This document shows positions 24,501 through 37,178 of a DNA stretch of 64,000 nt, piece after piece; the stretch's first letter is position 1, and the number at the start of each line of letters is the position of its first letter. Source of the DNA: Cadophora sp. MPI-SDFR-AT-0126. Lineage: Eukaryota > Ascomycota > Leotiomycetes > Helotiales > Ploettnerulaceae. The stretch lies in assembly GCA_020747065.1 (NCBI GenBank), contig JAGMVK010000009.1, forward strand, positions 1,736,001 through 1,800,000. Direction: 5' to 3'. A model generated the notes under the pieces. It searched no databases and was not told where the DNA came from. It saw nothing but the letters and a program-made list of their open reading frames with translations. The translations under genes were made by a program, and so were the position numbers.

Positions 24501-25164
24501 TGCTCAAGCAAAGAGACGCGCACAGAAGAAGGAGCGTGCTCAACGCCGCGAGAGTATGGATATCGACCAGACCCCAACCACGCCTAAGATCAGCGCTCCT
24601 GCTGGAGACAAGATGGATGTGGATGAGGAGGCCAAGGATAAGGATGGAAAACCAGAAGAGAAGAAGGACGAAGGCGAAAAGGATGCTTCTCCAGCTGAAA
24701 TCGCTAAGAAGAAGCTTGAGAAGGAGAAGGTCGGCTATGAACTACAGAACATGTCCAGAGTTCTCCCAGCTCAGCTCAAATTCATCAGCTTCCCAGCCGG
24801 CCGCTACAAGCCAGTCAAGAAGGTAAGTTTTCTATTTCTTGAATGGAGAATAGAATGCTAACAATAATAGCCAACTGGAGGTGTAATCCTAATGATCGAC
24901 ACCAAGCCGGACGAGGAAGTCGTCCTCATCGAAGAAAAGCTCAAGAAAGCCACCATCGAAAAAGCCGCCGCACCCACAACCCTCGAAGACATGCGCACCG
25001 AGTCTTTCAATCTACGCCGTCAAGCAGACGCTGCAGGTGAGGCTTCTGGAGCCGCGGCCGCTGCGGGCGTCTTGACTGCTGTTGATGAGGATGAGGAGGG
25101 TGCAGAGGAAGCTGAAGTCCCGAGGGACTTTGAGTACTTCACTGATAATGAGGATGAGTTGTAG
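21598..25164 (+). CDS. RPN2: 26S proteasome regulatory subunit Rpn2
   Basis: Five exons (21598-21737, 21807-22623, 22671-22803, 22853-24822, 24871-25164) encode 1117 aa, as expected for a filamentous-fungal Rpn2. The start MPGLTSASGVLGFLSDEEPE is family-like. The centre holds the proteasome/cyclosome repeats, visible as Gly/Ala-rich pieces such as GGALYAYGLIYANHG, GAALGL-type turns and VRYGAAMALGISCAGTG. The charged segment around residues 960-1010 (many KKE/EEK) is typical before the C-terminal domain. The final intron has a consensus branch point (TGCTAAC) 13 bases before its acceptor. Rpn2 is a scaffold of the 19S base that holds Rpn1/Rpn10/Rpn13-type ubiquitin receptors. Essential in yeast; a single intact copy is seen here. 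Confidence 0.96.
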
Positions 25165-26455
25165 ATGGAAGTGCAAGTACTTGAGGTAGCGAGGAGGAGA
25201 GATTGGAGGAGAGGATTGTAATTTTATCCCGCCGGATCACGGCGGAGTGGAGAGGCGGAGATGGTGGGGAGGGAGAGATAGTATAGATGTAGATGTATAA
25301 CAGCGAAGCGAGCATTTAGGTGCTGCACTGCATTGCCTTGCACCACACGCCACATACTTCTCAAGTTTCTCGTTTCACCTTTTCTCTGCGCATATCTTCC
25401 ATCGCTAGATTTCGGCCAGAAAAGAGACCGTCGGCCCGCCGCCGTCGCCCAAGAATTGAGCCATATCGACCTTCGTCGCCAAAACTAGACGATCTTCTCG
25501 TTTCGTACTACTATTGGCCGGAAAGGCTTATCTCCACGTCCTCGATCTTTAGTACACCTACAAGTACCAACAGTTTGGCGGACTTGACGAAGTAGCCTAG
25601 AGCGCCTTTGGGGTACCGTACGCTTAGATAGATAGATCTACACGTTCCATCGTCCTCGTCGTCTTTTTCACCCACAGACACTTCGTATGCCTGTGGGTGA
25701 GGCGGGATCCCCGAATATCTGCTCCACTATTGATGGGAAGAGGGGACTTGTGGAGTGGACATGCCAGCCTCCAGCCCACTCTTGAGCAGCTGGTCTCACT
25801 CGCTTATCAGTAATTGACTTTCTGAGCTGGTGATTGATTGATACGGAGAGGTAGGTAGTACCTTTTGGACCCGAGAGAGAGACAGAGGGAAGACTTGTCG
25901 GCGGTGGGCTAGACTTGAGGTTTAGGAATTGGGAATATGTAAGGAAGCATCGTTGACAGTACTGATACTGTACCGTCAGACTAGGATTGGACGATATTAG
26001 ATCGATCGATTGACATGGATGGTATCGTAGGGTATCTCTACCGCATACTTTTACCTATGTATACTCCGATAAGCTCGACGGACTTCTAGAACACAGATGC
26101 TGGAGTCTCAGACCACTAGTGGAATGTTTCCTTCTTGAATAATGTCCATCGGACAGCGCCTGGTATATACAACCATGCTACATTACATGGCGCTGACTGC
26201 GTCGTGCATGTGTGGCAAGGATGAGATGCCCGATGGAGGGAGCTTGAGCCCTTATCTCTCTTATCACCTATCGTTCTAGCTACGGGCATGGGTAACAATG
26301 GGGAAGAACCAGACCAGATCCATGCCATATATATGTAGGTCGAACTTTCTCTCTTCTCTGATTTTCCCTCTCTTCTTCTTTTTTCCCGTTTGAAGCTTTC
26401 GTTTCTCCAAGCAGCCTCACATCTCCCCACCACCCACCCATCTCTCAGTCAAAAA
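25165..26455. other. Intergenic, permease promoter region
   Basis: The region holds the RPN2 3' end and the promoter and leader of the NCS1 permease. The last 110 bases before the permease ATG are pyrimidine-rich, a common fungal leader feature. No gene is supported. Confidence 0.5.
26328..26334 (+). promoter_or_regulatory. TATA-like element upstream of the permease gene
   Basis: TATATAT lies 122 bp before the permease ATG and just before a CT-rich leader, a usual arrangement in filamentous fungi. Confidence 0.4.
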
Positions 26456-28457
26456 ATGAAGCCCCTAACCTCCCACCGCTACATCCCCACCACCCAACAA
26501 CTCAAACACCGCACCACCCACATCTCATCCTGGAAGCTGCCCAAGCAGAAATCCACCCTCGCGCCCGAAGATGTCTGGACGAACGAGGACATGGATCCGG
26601 TCAAGATAGAGAATCAGACATGGACCATCTGGACGTGGATGGCGTACTGGGCGACAGATACCATTAATCTGGGGACGTGGCAGACTGCTAGTTCGATTTT
26701 GGCGGTGGGATTGAGTTGGAGGGAGGCAATTCCTGCTGTGAGTTTATTCTTTGATTTGTTGGTTTGTTGATCATGGGTGTGCTATATGTTTGAGAATTGG
26801 GAAGCAGGCTGGCTTGATTTGTGAAAGTGAGGGTTTCGCTTCAGGCTTCTCATCGTAAACATCAAGCAGTTTTACTGACATGAATATATCAGATCGTCGT
26901 CGGCACATCCTGTGTAGCCGTCCCCATGGTCCTCAACGGAGCCATTGGCGCCAAACTGCACATTCCCTTCTCAGTCGCCATTCGCGCCTCATTCGGCTAC
27001 TACTTTGCCTACTTCGCAATCGTATCTCGTGCTATCCTCGCTATGTTTTGGCTGGGTATTCAGGGAGCTAGTGGAGCGCAATGTATCACTGTCATGATTG
27101 AGGCGATCTGGCCAAGTTATGCGAATATCAAGAATACGATTCCGGAGAGTCAGGGCATTACATCGAAAGGGATGATTAGGTGAGTCAGTCCTCTTAGCCT
27201 TCTCTTGATAACATGAGATGGCTGAGGCGCATATCATGTGAGATGCCGACTGACGATTGTGACAGTTATTTCCTCTTCTGGATAATCCAACTCCCACTCC
27301 TCCTCATCCCACCCACCAGACTCCGCTACCTATTCGTCACAAAGCTCATCGCCGCCCCCATCACAGCACTCGCCACCATGGGCTGGGCTGTTCACAAAGC
27401 CGGAGGCTCAGGCGACATCTTCGCAGCCAAAGCCACCGTCTCCGGCAGCACAAAAGCCTACCTCTTCCTCTCCTGCATGTCCTCCGTAACAGGCTCCTGG
27501 TCAACTCTCGCATGCAACATCCCTGATTTCTCACGCTACGCACGCTCTAGCAAGGGACAGTACATCCAGCTCCCCGTCCTCCCAATCATCTTCACGCTCT
27601 GCGCCGTAATCGGTATAGTCACCACCTCTGCCACGGGCATCATCTATGGCGAACTGATCTGGAATCCTCTCGACATCATCTCGAAATGGCTCGAAAATGG
27701 ATCAGGCGGGAGAGCAGCCGCCTTCTTCGCTGCAACGAGCTGGTACATCGCGCAGGTCGGCACGAACATCACCGCGAACTCCATCTCCGCCGCCAACGAC
27801 CTGACGGTGCTCTTCCCCAAATGGGTCAACATCCAGCGCGGCTGCATCATCGCTGCCATTGTCGGCGGCTGGGTCATCGTCCCCTGGAAGATCTTGTCGT
27901 CTGCTCAGACATTTCTCGCGTTCATGGGTGGATACGCAGTCTTCCTTGCACCTATCGCGGGAATCCTCTGCTCGGATTACTGGCTCGTCAAGCACCAGCA
28001 CATCGATGTCCCCGCACTGTACGACCCCCGCGGTAGATACAGCTACAAGTACGGCACCAACTGGATCGCCGTCTTCACGATGCTGGTTTCCGTTGGGCCT
28101 AATCTTCCAGGTCTGGCGAGGAGTATCAACCCCGACCATGTACGCATCTCAAATGGAGCGAAGAACTTGTTTACGTTTGATTGGCTGTTCGGGTTCGTGA
28201 CTAGTGTGGTGGTTTATACGGTTTTGAGCTTGCTGCTGCCGCAGAAGGGAAGTTTGGTGGAGAGGACGGTTTATGGACCGGACAGTGTGCTGGTGGGTGT
28301 TAGTGATGTGGAGAGCGTGGGGGCTGGCGATAAAGGGGCTGGAGAAGGCAGTGGTGAGAAGGGGGAGCATCAGCGTGGGAAGGATTTTGGGAATGTAGAT
28401 GCGGTTGATGTTGGGAAGGAGTGGCATGCGCATAGCCATGAGAAACACGTAGCGTAG
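26456..28457 (+). CDS. NCS1-family (Fur-type) nucleobase/allantoin permease
   Basis: Three exons (26456-26737, 26893-27179, 27266-28457) encode 586 aa. The ATG sits in a favourable AAAAAATGAAG context. The N-terminal WTNEDMDPVKIENQTW and the following TWMAYWATDTINLGTWQTAS are the conserved opening of Fur-type NCS1 transporters. About 12 hydrophobic segments follow, including the loop GSWSTLACNIPDFSRYAR and the helix AQVGTNITANSISAANDL. The cytosolic C-terminal tail is rich in Gly, Glu and His. The family imports uracil, uridine, allantoin or related compounds with protons across the plasma membrane; motifs do not decide the substrate. Neighbours give no pathway hint. Confidence 0.9.
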
Positions 28458-30649
28458 GGATTTAAAGTGGAAAATATGTGAGATCGCTAGTTGCTTTGGT
28501 TTGGTGATGCTGCTGCTCGCTCGGTTGGATTCAAGTCGATGTAGGGAATTGGTAGATGATAGAACTAGAATAAAGGAAATAAGATGTATTCATCACATAA
28601 AGTTACTGTTTCGTCTACGCCTTCTGAAATCCGTGTTTGGTAGCCCAGCCAGGAGTAGCATATTAGTAAGAGCCAATCTTCACCTCCCTAGGGCGTCCAG
28701 CAAAAAAATGATGGCGGCAGGGCGCGGTAATGCCACTCGCTTAAAACAACCCAAACTGTAAACAAAAAACATCATCTCATAACCAGAACTCCTTGACCTC
28801 TCGTCTCCCACTGACTACACAATAGAAGCGCGCTCTCCCCACGCACTTCAAATCAGAACCCGGACACCTCCAGCCTAGCATGAGTTATCCACGACCCTAC
28901 TCGCTTGCCATAATTATTTCGCCGTTGCTAAGGACAACAACAGCGCGAAAATCTATTCGCCTTAAAGCTAGGAGAGTATTAGTGATACCGAGTAGATTGC
29001 AAAATGGATGTTACGAACAGCGAAACTGTCTCACGGCATGTAACCTCATAGCTGTAAAACATCTGTGGGCTGGTATCCGTTCAGTAAATGACGCCATAAG
29101 GTTTCAGAAACCATTTCTATACGAGAATATAGGAAAACACTTCTTGACCTTTAAACTGGCTAGAAATTTAGGATCGACATCTGGATATATATTAATGACT
29201 CTAAATGAAAAAGTGCTCAACAACGTATGTTTAAGCTCGAGCAATTAATATCCAAACTCATCTTGGCATTCCATACCAAGAAAGCTCAAGATCCTTTATC
29301 GTCACTAATTCTTCGCGCTAACATATTTCACTTCACTGATAACAGCCGAATTTTGCTAGTCCTCGAAATGATCTCACTTAATTTTACAAATCGATCCGAA
29401 GACCGTAATCAGCGCGAACACCGATATCCTACTTAAGCAGCTCGAAGTCGCTTAAATACCGGATCTCACCTTGGCAGATGACAGCCCTGCAAAACCTTAT
29501 TTCGATCAACACGCGGCTTGAGTTTATCGAGAAGGTGCTTCAAGAAGCTCTAAACTCAAATACAAGCATCGTATGAATGGTCATCACTTGCAGTAAATTG
29601 TCCCCTTGACCTTGTAGATCCGGTTTGTGTGATTCGGGCGGCTCCGAAACTGATGTTCTTTGATTAGTAAAGGTGCCGTGAGTCAAGGAATGCTTGGATG
29701 ATGTCTTGAGAGCTGGAATTGGAGACCAGCTAAAAAGAATACAGCTGGAAATTTGCATGCATAAGACATAGATCATATCAACTCGTGAGCGAAAGAATCG
29801 CATGTCCATAATGCAACGACTCGGTCTTCCGTGATCGTTTCGCATCACAACACCTCGGCTCGGTGAATATCCCAACAAAAAGTCCGGGGAAACAACAGCA
29901 GCTTGAAAAGACCGAAGGTATCCTCAGGTACGGCAATGCTCTGTTTATACGAGGAAGTGCCGGGAGTTGCCTTTTGCGGTTTGGTTCGGTCGGTTGTAGA
30001 GAAAGGGCCAAGAGCCGAGTTGGGACAAATGCCGGCGAAATGTGGAGAGAATACGGGCTGCAGGTAGGTCCCTGCTTTTGAGGGTCCGATTTCACTCCGT
30101 AGATTCAAGCTACTGTACTGTTGGCTGGATCGCCTTGAGAAGAATGGCAGAAGGCTTGATTTCAATTTACTATCTCGCTTCAAAGCTGCAATAGCTCCTC
30201 GACACAAATGTTCGCTTGGACTTCTACTGGAACACCACGTAATCCAGACTTGTGCTTAAATTTGAATGTCTTAAACTTCATTCAGGACATAGAGAACTCT
30301 TTTCGATAAACAAGTATATCTAAGATGGAGTAAGACATGGGGTAAGCCCATTTGCCGCCCGGTTTTCCTTTCAAGCCATCTTGGCATCGCAACTGATCTT
30401 GTATGATTTGCATCACCTTCTAATCAGAGATCTTGGCCCTTGATTGCATGTCTTGGTGTTGTACTGTGGAGATGTCAAAACAAAACTGAAGATAACGACA
30501 TCAAAGGACTAACGGATTTAGTAGAAGTAGCCAGCGTGAAGAAGTCCATCAGTAATGTATAAATATGCCACCCATCGCCATAATGTGAAAGGAACTACCC
30601 CTCTCAGCCTCACTCATTTGTCCTCTCTTCGTCCAACATTCAACTCACC
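28458..30649. other. Gene-free stretch, M43 protease promoter at right end
   Basis: About 2.2 kb with only short overlapping frames on both strands and no domain signal. The segment around 28900-29450 is moderately AT-rich without repeats I could define. The right end carries the metalloprotease promoter. Confidence 0.5.
30558..30565 (+). promoter_or_regulatory. TATA box of the M43 metalloprotease gene
   Basis: TATAAATA lies 85-92 bp before the ATG at 30650, followed by a CT-rich leader (CCTCTCTTCGTCC). Confidence 0.6.
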
Positions 30650-31740
30650 ATGGTCCGCTTCACTCTCCTCGCATCACTCCTAGCCGGTGCCATAACCACC
30701 ATCTCCGCACATCCCCAGCCCCGCGACGAATCCCGCCAAATCGGCTGCGGTACCGAACCACCAGCGGAGTTCCTCGAAGCAGCATCTCAAATCAGCGCCT
30801 GGGAGAAAGAGACCTTCGCCAATGCCACCCGAACTGATAGCGCTCGTGCAGCTACAGTGACCATCGACACTTACATCCATGTGGTCGCTAGAAGCACTGC
30901 TCTTTCAGGAGGATATGTACCCGCAGCGCAGTTGACGAACCAGATTAGTATTTTGAATGAACATTATGGTACGTTACACTCCTCAATATTCTCTATGTTT
31001 ATGGAAGGCAAAAAGCTAATGCGATGAAAAGCTCCTGCTGGGTTCCAGTTCAGACTCGTCTCAACTGACTATACCGTCAACACTGCCTGGGCTGCTGATG
31101 CCAATGGAAACGACGTCGCGATGAAAAGAGCACTCCGTAAGGGAACATACAGCTCTTTGAACATCTACTTCCAATACACCGTTTCCGGATACCTCGGATA
31201 TGCTCAGTTCCCGCAAGTCGCTGCCGTCGGATCGACTGATTACATGTAAGGCCCCCCATATCCTCAAATGCCCTCCCACACCGCAAAGAAATAACGAATC
31301 CGAGACGATACTAACTTTCCCAGTACCGACGGCCTCAACATCTTGTACACTACAACCCCAGGCGGATCCCTGAGAAACTACAATCTCGGCGGCACAGTGA
31401 CCCACGAAGTCGGGCACTGGCTCGGACTCTTCCACGTCTTCCAGGGAGGCTGCACCGGAAGTGGCGATATGATTGCCGACACGCCGCCGCAAGTGACGAT
31501 GACAGATGGGTGCCCAGTTGGACAGGACTCTTGCTCTGGTGGTGGTGTTGATTCGATTCATAACTATATGGATTATTCTTATGAGTATGTGTATTTTGTT
31601 GCCTCCTTCAACTGTGGAATCTTGATGGATTTTGGATGGGATAAGCGCTGACTGTTTGCAGCTCGTGCTATGAGTCTTTCACTCCAAATCAGATCACCAG
31701 AATGACGAATATGTGGTCTACCTACCGCGCGGGGCTGTAA
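30650..31740 (+). CDS. Secreted M43-family metalloprotease
   Basis: Four exons (30650-30968, 31032-31245, 31324-31584, 31662-31740) encode 290 aa. The ATG is in an ACCATGG context. Residues 1-20 ([20 protein letters not shown]) form a signal peptide. A prodomain-like stretch starts with an isolated IGCGTEPP cysteine, which may act as a cysteine switch (inference). The zinc site is [11 protein letters not shown] at 205-215, the HExxHxxGxxH pattern, and HNYMDYS near 255-260 supplies the Met-turn, as in pappalysin-like (M43B) fungal extracellular proteases. Four cysteines late in the domain probably form disulfides. The product should digest proteins outside the cell. Size and layout match fungal MEP1-type enzymes; the specific substrate is unknown. 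Confidence 0.93.
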
Positions 31741-32314
31741 GCTGAGTGTGTGTCACAATTGAGGATCGGACAGAATGTCGCCCCGTGGTTGATGATTGAT
31801 AGTTGATAAGAAGGTCATTCGATTTGGGGCTGGAAGGGACGAACCAGATAATATTGTCTCTGATTAGACTTCCATGGACGTGCAAGCAATGTCCCAAAGT
31901 CTTGCATTTTAGTCATAGCTTTTGCCGTTGTTTCCCAGAAATTATGGTCAGTCCATCCCTCCTTATTGGGCGATCGTGAGCAGTCTTTATTAGTGATGAA
32001 TCCTTCCAAGTTTGCCGCACTGTCATGGAGCATTTGTTTGTTGACATAATGATTTACCGAGCATTCGCTTAAGTGATATTGACGAGACTGCTTATATCAT
32101 TCAACATTTCACTCCGCTCGCGCAGGAGCAACGACTGCATTATTGGTCAGGAGCTTGCTCCAATCCCTCAACGCATCTGATGAACGTCGAAAGATCCAAT
32201 GCACGACAGAAAACTTTGGAAGCTGATATCAATTCTGATGAGTCTATTTGAAATTATGTATTCATTGCCGGGTTCGTTCTAAACAAGCCAACCCACTTCA
32301 AGTATCTATCCCCC
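31741..32314. other. Intergenic between convergent genes
   Basis: The gap holds the 3' ends of the metalloprotease and mannanase genes, which converge. No gene or repeat is seen. Confidence 0.55.
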
Positions 32315-33640
32315 TCAATCTTTCAACTTTGCATTAACAGCATTAACCTTCTTCGCATGCTCATAAATCAACGGCTTAGCCTCCTCCGTATTATTCACAT
32401 AAATCGTAAACCCATCATTCGTGCTGCACCCAAAGCTCAACCCACACAAACCCAACTGCCAATACATATCACTCATCCCATACTTCAAACTCAGCCTCTG
32501 CCACTCGCTCATCACCGCTACCCTCGTCTCATTCGCGGGTACCGTGCGATTCAACCACGCCAATCTATCAGCCGGATTCAAGAACCCGTATTCTTCGAAG
32601 AGAACAGGCTTCTGCAGTTTCTTTTGCGCCTTGCCGTGGTCGATGATGCACTGGTTGGCCCACTCGACCGTCTTAGTCCACCAGTCGGGATAGAGATGGA
32701 AAGTCCCGAAATCCATCTCATCGAGCGCCAACTCGGCGTAGAAATTCCCGCCGTCCGCTCCAGCATACGCCCAATCCTCCGCGCCCTCATAGAAGAATTC
32801 GCCCTCTCCTCCCCACGTAACCATATGATGTTCATCAATATCCTTGACATACTTCCCCATCTCTGCAATCCACGCATCCATCATGACATACGAGCAATTT
32901 GTGCCTTCCGAGCGCGGAAGGTTGCGCACACCGTCGGCCTTGCAGCGTGGCTCGTTGGCGAGTTCCCAGGCGAAGATCGCGGGTGAATCTTTGTAGCGGG
33001 ATACGACGGCCTTGACGTATTTCTTGAATGATTTCACGATCTTTGGGACGTGGTAGAAGTCGTCGTGGTATTTGCCCCCGAGGTTGACCGTGTACATGTC
33101 CATGCCACCGTAATCGGCCCAGTTGTTTGTCAAGGCCATGATGAGCTTGACGCCTGTTTGTTCGGCGAGCTTGACGACTTTGTCCATGGCTTGGAGACCA
33201 TTGGGGCCGTAATTGATTGTGGCTTTTCCGTCTTTCCAGGATTGGAAGTACACTGGTGATGCGCCCGCGCCTTCGCCGCCGTATTGTGGGAGACCGCCGG
33301 GGACGAATGTTTCGTTCTTGTCATTGAATGCCCATGTTCGAATCACTTTTTGTCCGGCCTTGACGGCTGTTTCCATTGCTATCTTGACATCTGGGGGACT
33401 CTAGCGGGTATGTAAGTGTCTTTATGATCCAATTTAAAGGGGCAAACTAACATTGATGAATGGGAACCAGTAGGCATTACTGCCAGCAAAGAGAAAAGGC
33501 TTGCCGTCGAGCTTGAAATGTTCTCCATCGGCATAAGGGAAGCCCTTTGGTCTCTTGTTATGGCCCTTTCCACTGGTTGGAGAAGCAATTGACTGACTAG
33601 CAAGAAGAGCCAAAGCTGCAGCTCCAGTAGAAAACTTCAT
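32315..33640 (-). CDS. Secreted GH5 endo-1,4-beta-mannanase
   Basis: Two exons (33640-33452, 33400-32315) encode 424 aa. Residues 1-19 ([19 protein letters not shown]) are a signal peptide. The TIM-barrel domain starts around 35 ([17 protein letters not shown]). The general acid is Glu213 in WELANEPRC and the nucleophile is the glutamate before Tyr in VLFEEYGF near 333. HLYPDWW lies between them. This arrangement matches subfamily GH5_7 mannan endo-1,4-beta-mannosidases, which cut beta-1,4-mannan and galactomannan in plant cell walls. No carbohydrate-binding module is present. A TATA box is seen upstream. Its neighbours are another mannan-active enzyme (GH76) and a secreted protease. GH5 membership is firm; substrate rests on subfamily resemblance. 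Confidence 0.93.
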
Positions 33641-34392
33641 GATGGCTGTATGAACTGTTCAAGCAATCGAATGGTTTGGACGAGGATTAAAAATCACTAC
33701 ATGGGGAGCTGCAAGCTGGTCCTGGGTTTATACATCTCGAAAGCTCTATCCTGACGTCTATTTACACGGAACGTCCCCTCCGCAGCCTGAGAAGGGAAAT
33801 TGGCCCATAATTTCCAAAAGCTAGGCAAGTAACTCAATCTTAATTGACGTCTCGAAGCTTTGTCAAAAGTTTCTAGAAAATCTGGAGATGCCCAGGCACC
33901 AGGTACTTCCTACCGCGGGGTATATGAGGCTAGGAGCAGAAAATTAAACCTCTCAAGAGATCTAGTCTACTTGGAATGCGGAGGGAATGGTGCCGCTCGG
34001 CCAGAATGGGATTAGAAACATGGGGAGATCGGGATGCAATTAAGCATGAGATGGAGTTGATGAACTTCCACCAATAATTCCCCGTTGTAGCGTGGATCTT
34101 AGCATAAAAGAGTGACCCGAGCTCGGGAGGCGGTTCGGTTCATCGGACCGCATCAAATTTTCTGCTGGCCTGCGCGTCAGGATTCCCTCCATAAATGAGA
34201 ACATCTTCCCATCTTCGTGGTGGAATGACTCTCACGAAATGATACGATGCAGGAAACCGGATCTCCAAATCGAATAACGAGACGGAAACTTGATGAATGA
34301 CCTCTATTTCGCTTAGTACACGGGGAATATATGACTGCCTTGCAGTACTTTGTACAAACACTAAACAATACAAATGCTGATATGCAATGCGC
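33641..34392. other. Intergenic, GH5 promoter and GH76 3' flank
   Basis: Both flanking genes are on the minus strand. Apart from the GH5 TATA box, only short overlapping frames without motifs are present. Confidence 0.5.
33727..33732 (-). promoter_or_regulatory. TATA box of the GH5 gene
   Basis: The minus strand reads TATAAA 87-92 bp upstream of the ATG at 33640. Confidence 0.55.
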
Positions 34393-35858
34393 CTAAACAC
34401 CCAAAATCATAGTCGCGCTCCCTCCAATTACGCCGCATATTACAAGCGCGGTTAGGATCCCCGCTCCAACCCTATCACCAGTAGTGATCACAATCTGTGC
34501 CAGTTGTGATGAATCGGTTTTGCTGCCAGACCCTGCATTGGAGTCTCCGGAGCTGGTACCCGTACCTTTAACATCACTCTTCCATCCAGGTGCCTGGTCT
34601 ACCAGATTACTCTGTATAGCCTCGAGCACTGCCATTTGCTCTCCTACCCCCAAGCTTCCATCGTTCGCTCCCGTAGTCCACTTCAATCCGCACTGAGTTC
34701 CAGTACTTCCTGCTGTGCAAGTCTTCACTGCGGCCATTGCAGAGGTTTCGATCTCTTTGATGATGTTATCGTGCGTCCATGGTGCGAGTTCTGCAGTTGC
34801 TGCCAATTCGCGGATGAAGTATGTTTTGAAAGAACGTTGGTCGACGTTACATTTGCCGGTCGGTTCGCAAGGCTCATACAGAATTCCGTCGAGGTAGAAT
34901 TGCTTCGAGGCAGTTATGAGGGACTCGGTCCGCGATTTCCAGATATCAGAGCCATTTGTCTAACACATGATTAGCTAAGATAATACAGAACTCAGGGAGC
35001 GGTACGTACGTAATTGTACATGGTGGCAGCACCCATGAGGAAGATTCCCGTGTTGTAGGTCCATTTGTTGTGATCTTTCGAGGTACAGTTGTCGGTATTC
35101 TGAGTTCCGTCGAAGACTTCAAACTTCTCATTGATGAGCCCGATGTCGTTCATCCAAACCCACGTCTTCTCAGCCCACTCCGCATACGTTGCATTACCAG
35201 TATACAACGCTAATCTCGCAGCAAGGTTGAAGAAGCAGCCATTCGAGATGCTGTTCTTGTACGTATATCCACTGTTGAAGGTAAAAATCTGCCATCTGAG
35301 ACCTCCTCCGCAAGTCGATGTATCCCATCTCGGTGCTTGTGTGTTGAAAACTCCTTGGGCGAGAGCGAGCCATCCGGGGGATCCCTCTGGAGGGTCTTCG
35401 AATCCTGTCTCCGCAGCGGTCATTGCAGCCATTCCCCAGAAACCTTGATCATCATTTCCTAGTGTCTTCGTCTGATTCAACGGCATGTAGTCTCCATTAT
35501 CTCCTGTCTGATGTAACATAGCCTGCTTCGTTACCGCATTGTAGGTTGTGTCCCCCGTATAATACCAGTAGTTGATCATCGTACCAAACCTGCAGAGAAT
35601 CTATCAGTATACCGACTTCAAATCAAACCAGATAGACGATACAACGTACATTGCACCAGCCTCCCACCAGTAGTATGGATCTGGCAAGTTTCCAGGGGTA
35701 TCTCCAGTCCTATTTCCGGTGTAGTAGGTCATCAGATCGTATGCAACAGTGCTCGCAGCGTCGACAATCGATTGTCTCGAGGTAAGGTCCAGTGTGATTG
35801 CCGCATCTACTCCCACCATACATAACGACCCTGTTCCTACCACTGTACTCCACCTCAT
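34393..35858 (-). CDS. GH76 alpha-1,6-mannosidase, GPI-anchored (Dcw1/Dfg5 type)
   Basis: Three exons (35858-35650, 35589-35010, 34959-34393) encode 451 aa. The N-terminus is a signal peptide ([19 protein letters not shown]). [20 protein letters not shown] and [18 protein letters not shown], with the catalytic Asp pair at about 116-117, are hallmark motifs of GH76. The C-terminus has a Ser/Gly-rich stretch followed by a hydrophobic tail ([14 protein letters not shown]), the pattern of a GPI signal. In yeast the Dcw1/Dfg5 enzymes act at the membrane or wall and help link GPI-mannoproteins to the wall glucan. A cell-wall role is therefore likely. Several Asn-X-Thr/Ser sites occur. Confidence 0.93.
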
Positions 35859-37178
35859 GATGTCGAATGTGCCGGGCGATTAACGAAAGAAGATGGCGTT
35901 GAAGACGACGAGAGGAAAAGCGAGAGCTGGTGTCCTCGAGTGAACGATTGACTCGGCGACCAGGACTGAAAGGTGAAGGTATGGGTGGATGGCAAATTGT
36001 ATTGTTTTGGGATAACGACCGACAGACAAGAGAAAAGTGAAAGATGAGACAGATAGTTGGATGAACCTACAAAGTTCAGAGGAAGCCAAAACATGGGCTT
36101 GCTGGGGACAACATTCTGGGGATGGAGCCGCCAAGGGGTGTTCCAGCACAGCCCTGCTCAAGAGTCTTCGGTGCTCTGTCCAAGCCAGCGGAACCATTTA
36201 TGTTCTGGCATAATTGCGCGTCTGCCAATCTTCCAGGGGGAGGGCGATGATGCCCAGAGTCTTGGATGTCCGGATTCATAGGATCAGAGCCACGGCAAGC
36301 GTTTGTTGTGGGCCGCCAAGTGAGCGGAAATTCGTTCTCGAGACGCCGTTTGGTGTCTCGGAAAGCATTGGCACAACGTGTAATTCCACAGCAACGATGC
36401 CGTCACGGCGGCACTCACATTGTCTCGCTCTTTCGTATTCAGCTGTTTGACTTCGCTTCTTCTCCAACTGGGCGACAGGAAATGGCTTTCGAGGGAGTTA
36501 CGGGCGGTCGATACGGTGAGTTATTGATGAGTGAGGGGTTAAAACCTTGTGTTTTATGAAGTCTTGGACTAGCTTGGCGAAGCGATCACGTGGTCCCCCT
36601 TTAACTCCTTTCTCCTTCGGCTGGTCTTCGAGGTCGACCACGTCCACTACCCTTCATGCATATATGGTGTATCCATCAAGCCAATACATGGAGTCACTTC
36701 GTCTATCTCCATATCATGCAAGTCAAGGTATCTCTGAAATCCATTGTTGACTTATCCATTAGAGCACAATTAAGAACGCCAACCCTCAGCGACAAAGCTC
36801 ATTCCACATGAGGCTGGGCAACAATGTCCGAGAGGGTTGGCTTTGTTGTCATGACAGGACACTAGTCGTCATGTTTTATGGCAAACTCTGCCTTGTTTGA
36901 CACCAAATATTCCAAAATCTAAACCCAAAAGGTTCCAACCACTCGGATTACATCTATTCTTCTCGGAAAGCTCGGCAGTGTGGCTGTCTACAAAGAGAGC
37001 CAGACAGTTCGTTTTTGAATGCAGAATGGTATAACTTATAGCTTTTCGATCATTTGCAGTGTTTTGAGCCTTTTATCACTGAAACGCTTCCCGAAGTCCT
37101 CTATCAGTTCGCGGGGAAAACGCCTTGTGAGGCTGCCTTTCCATCTTTGTCAACCACAGTGGTCTCCTGCTCTCATGA
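35859..37178. other. Intergenic, GH76 promoter region
   Basis: About 1.3 kb without a supported gene. It contains the GH76 promoter on the left and the 3' flank of the caspase-like gene on the right. Frames here are short and overlapping. Confidence 0.5.

Noticed and set aside
29778..30207. Overlapping minus-strand frames of 105-120 codons
   Set aside because: Two frames overlap each other with no recognisable domain, and composition looks non-coding.
26456..35858. Possible secondary-metabolite cluster (permease, protease, hydrolases)
   Set aside because: No backbone enzyme, tailoring oxidase or transcription factor is present.
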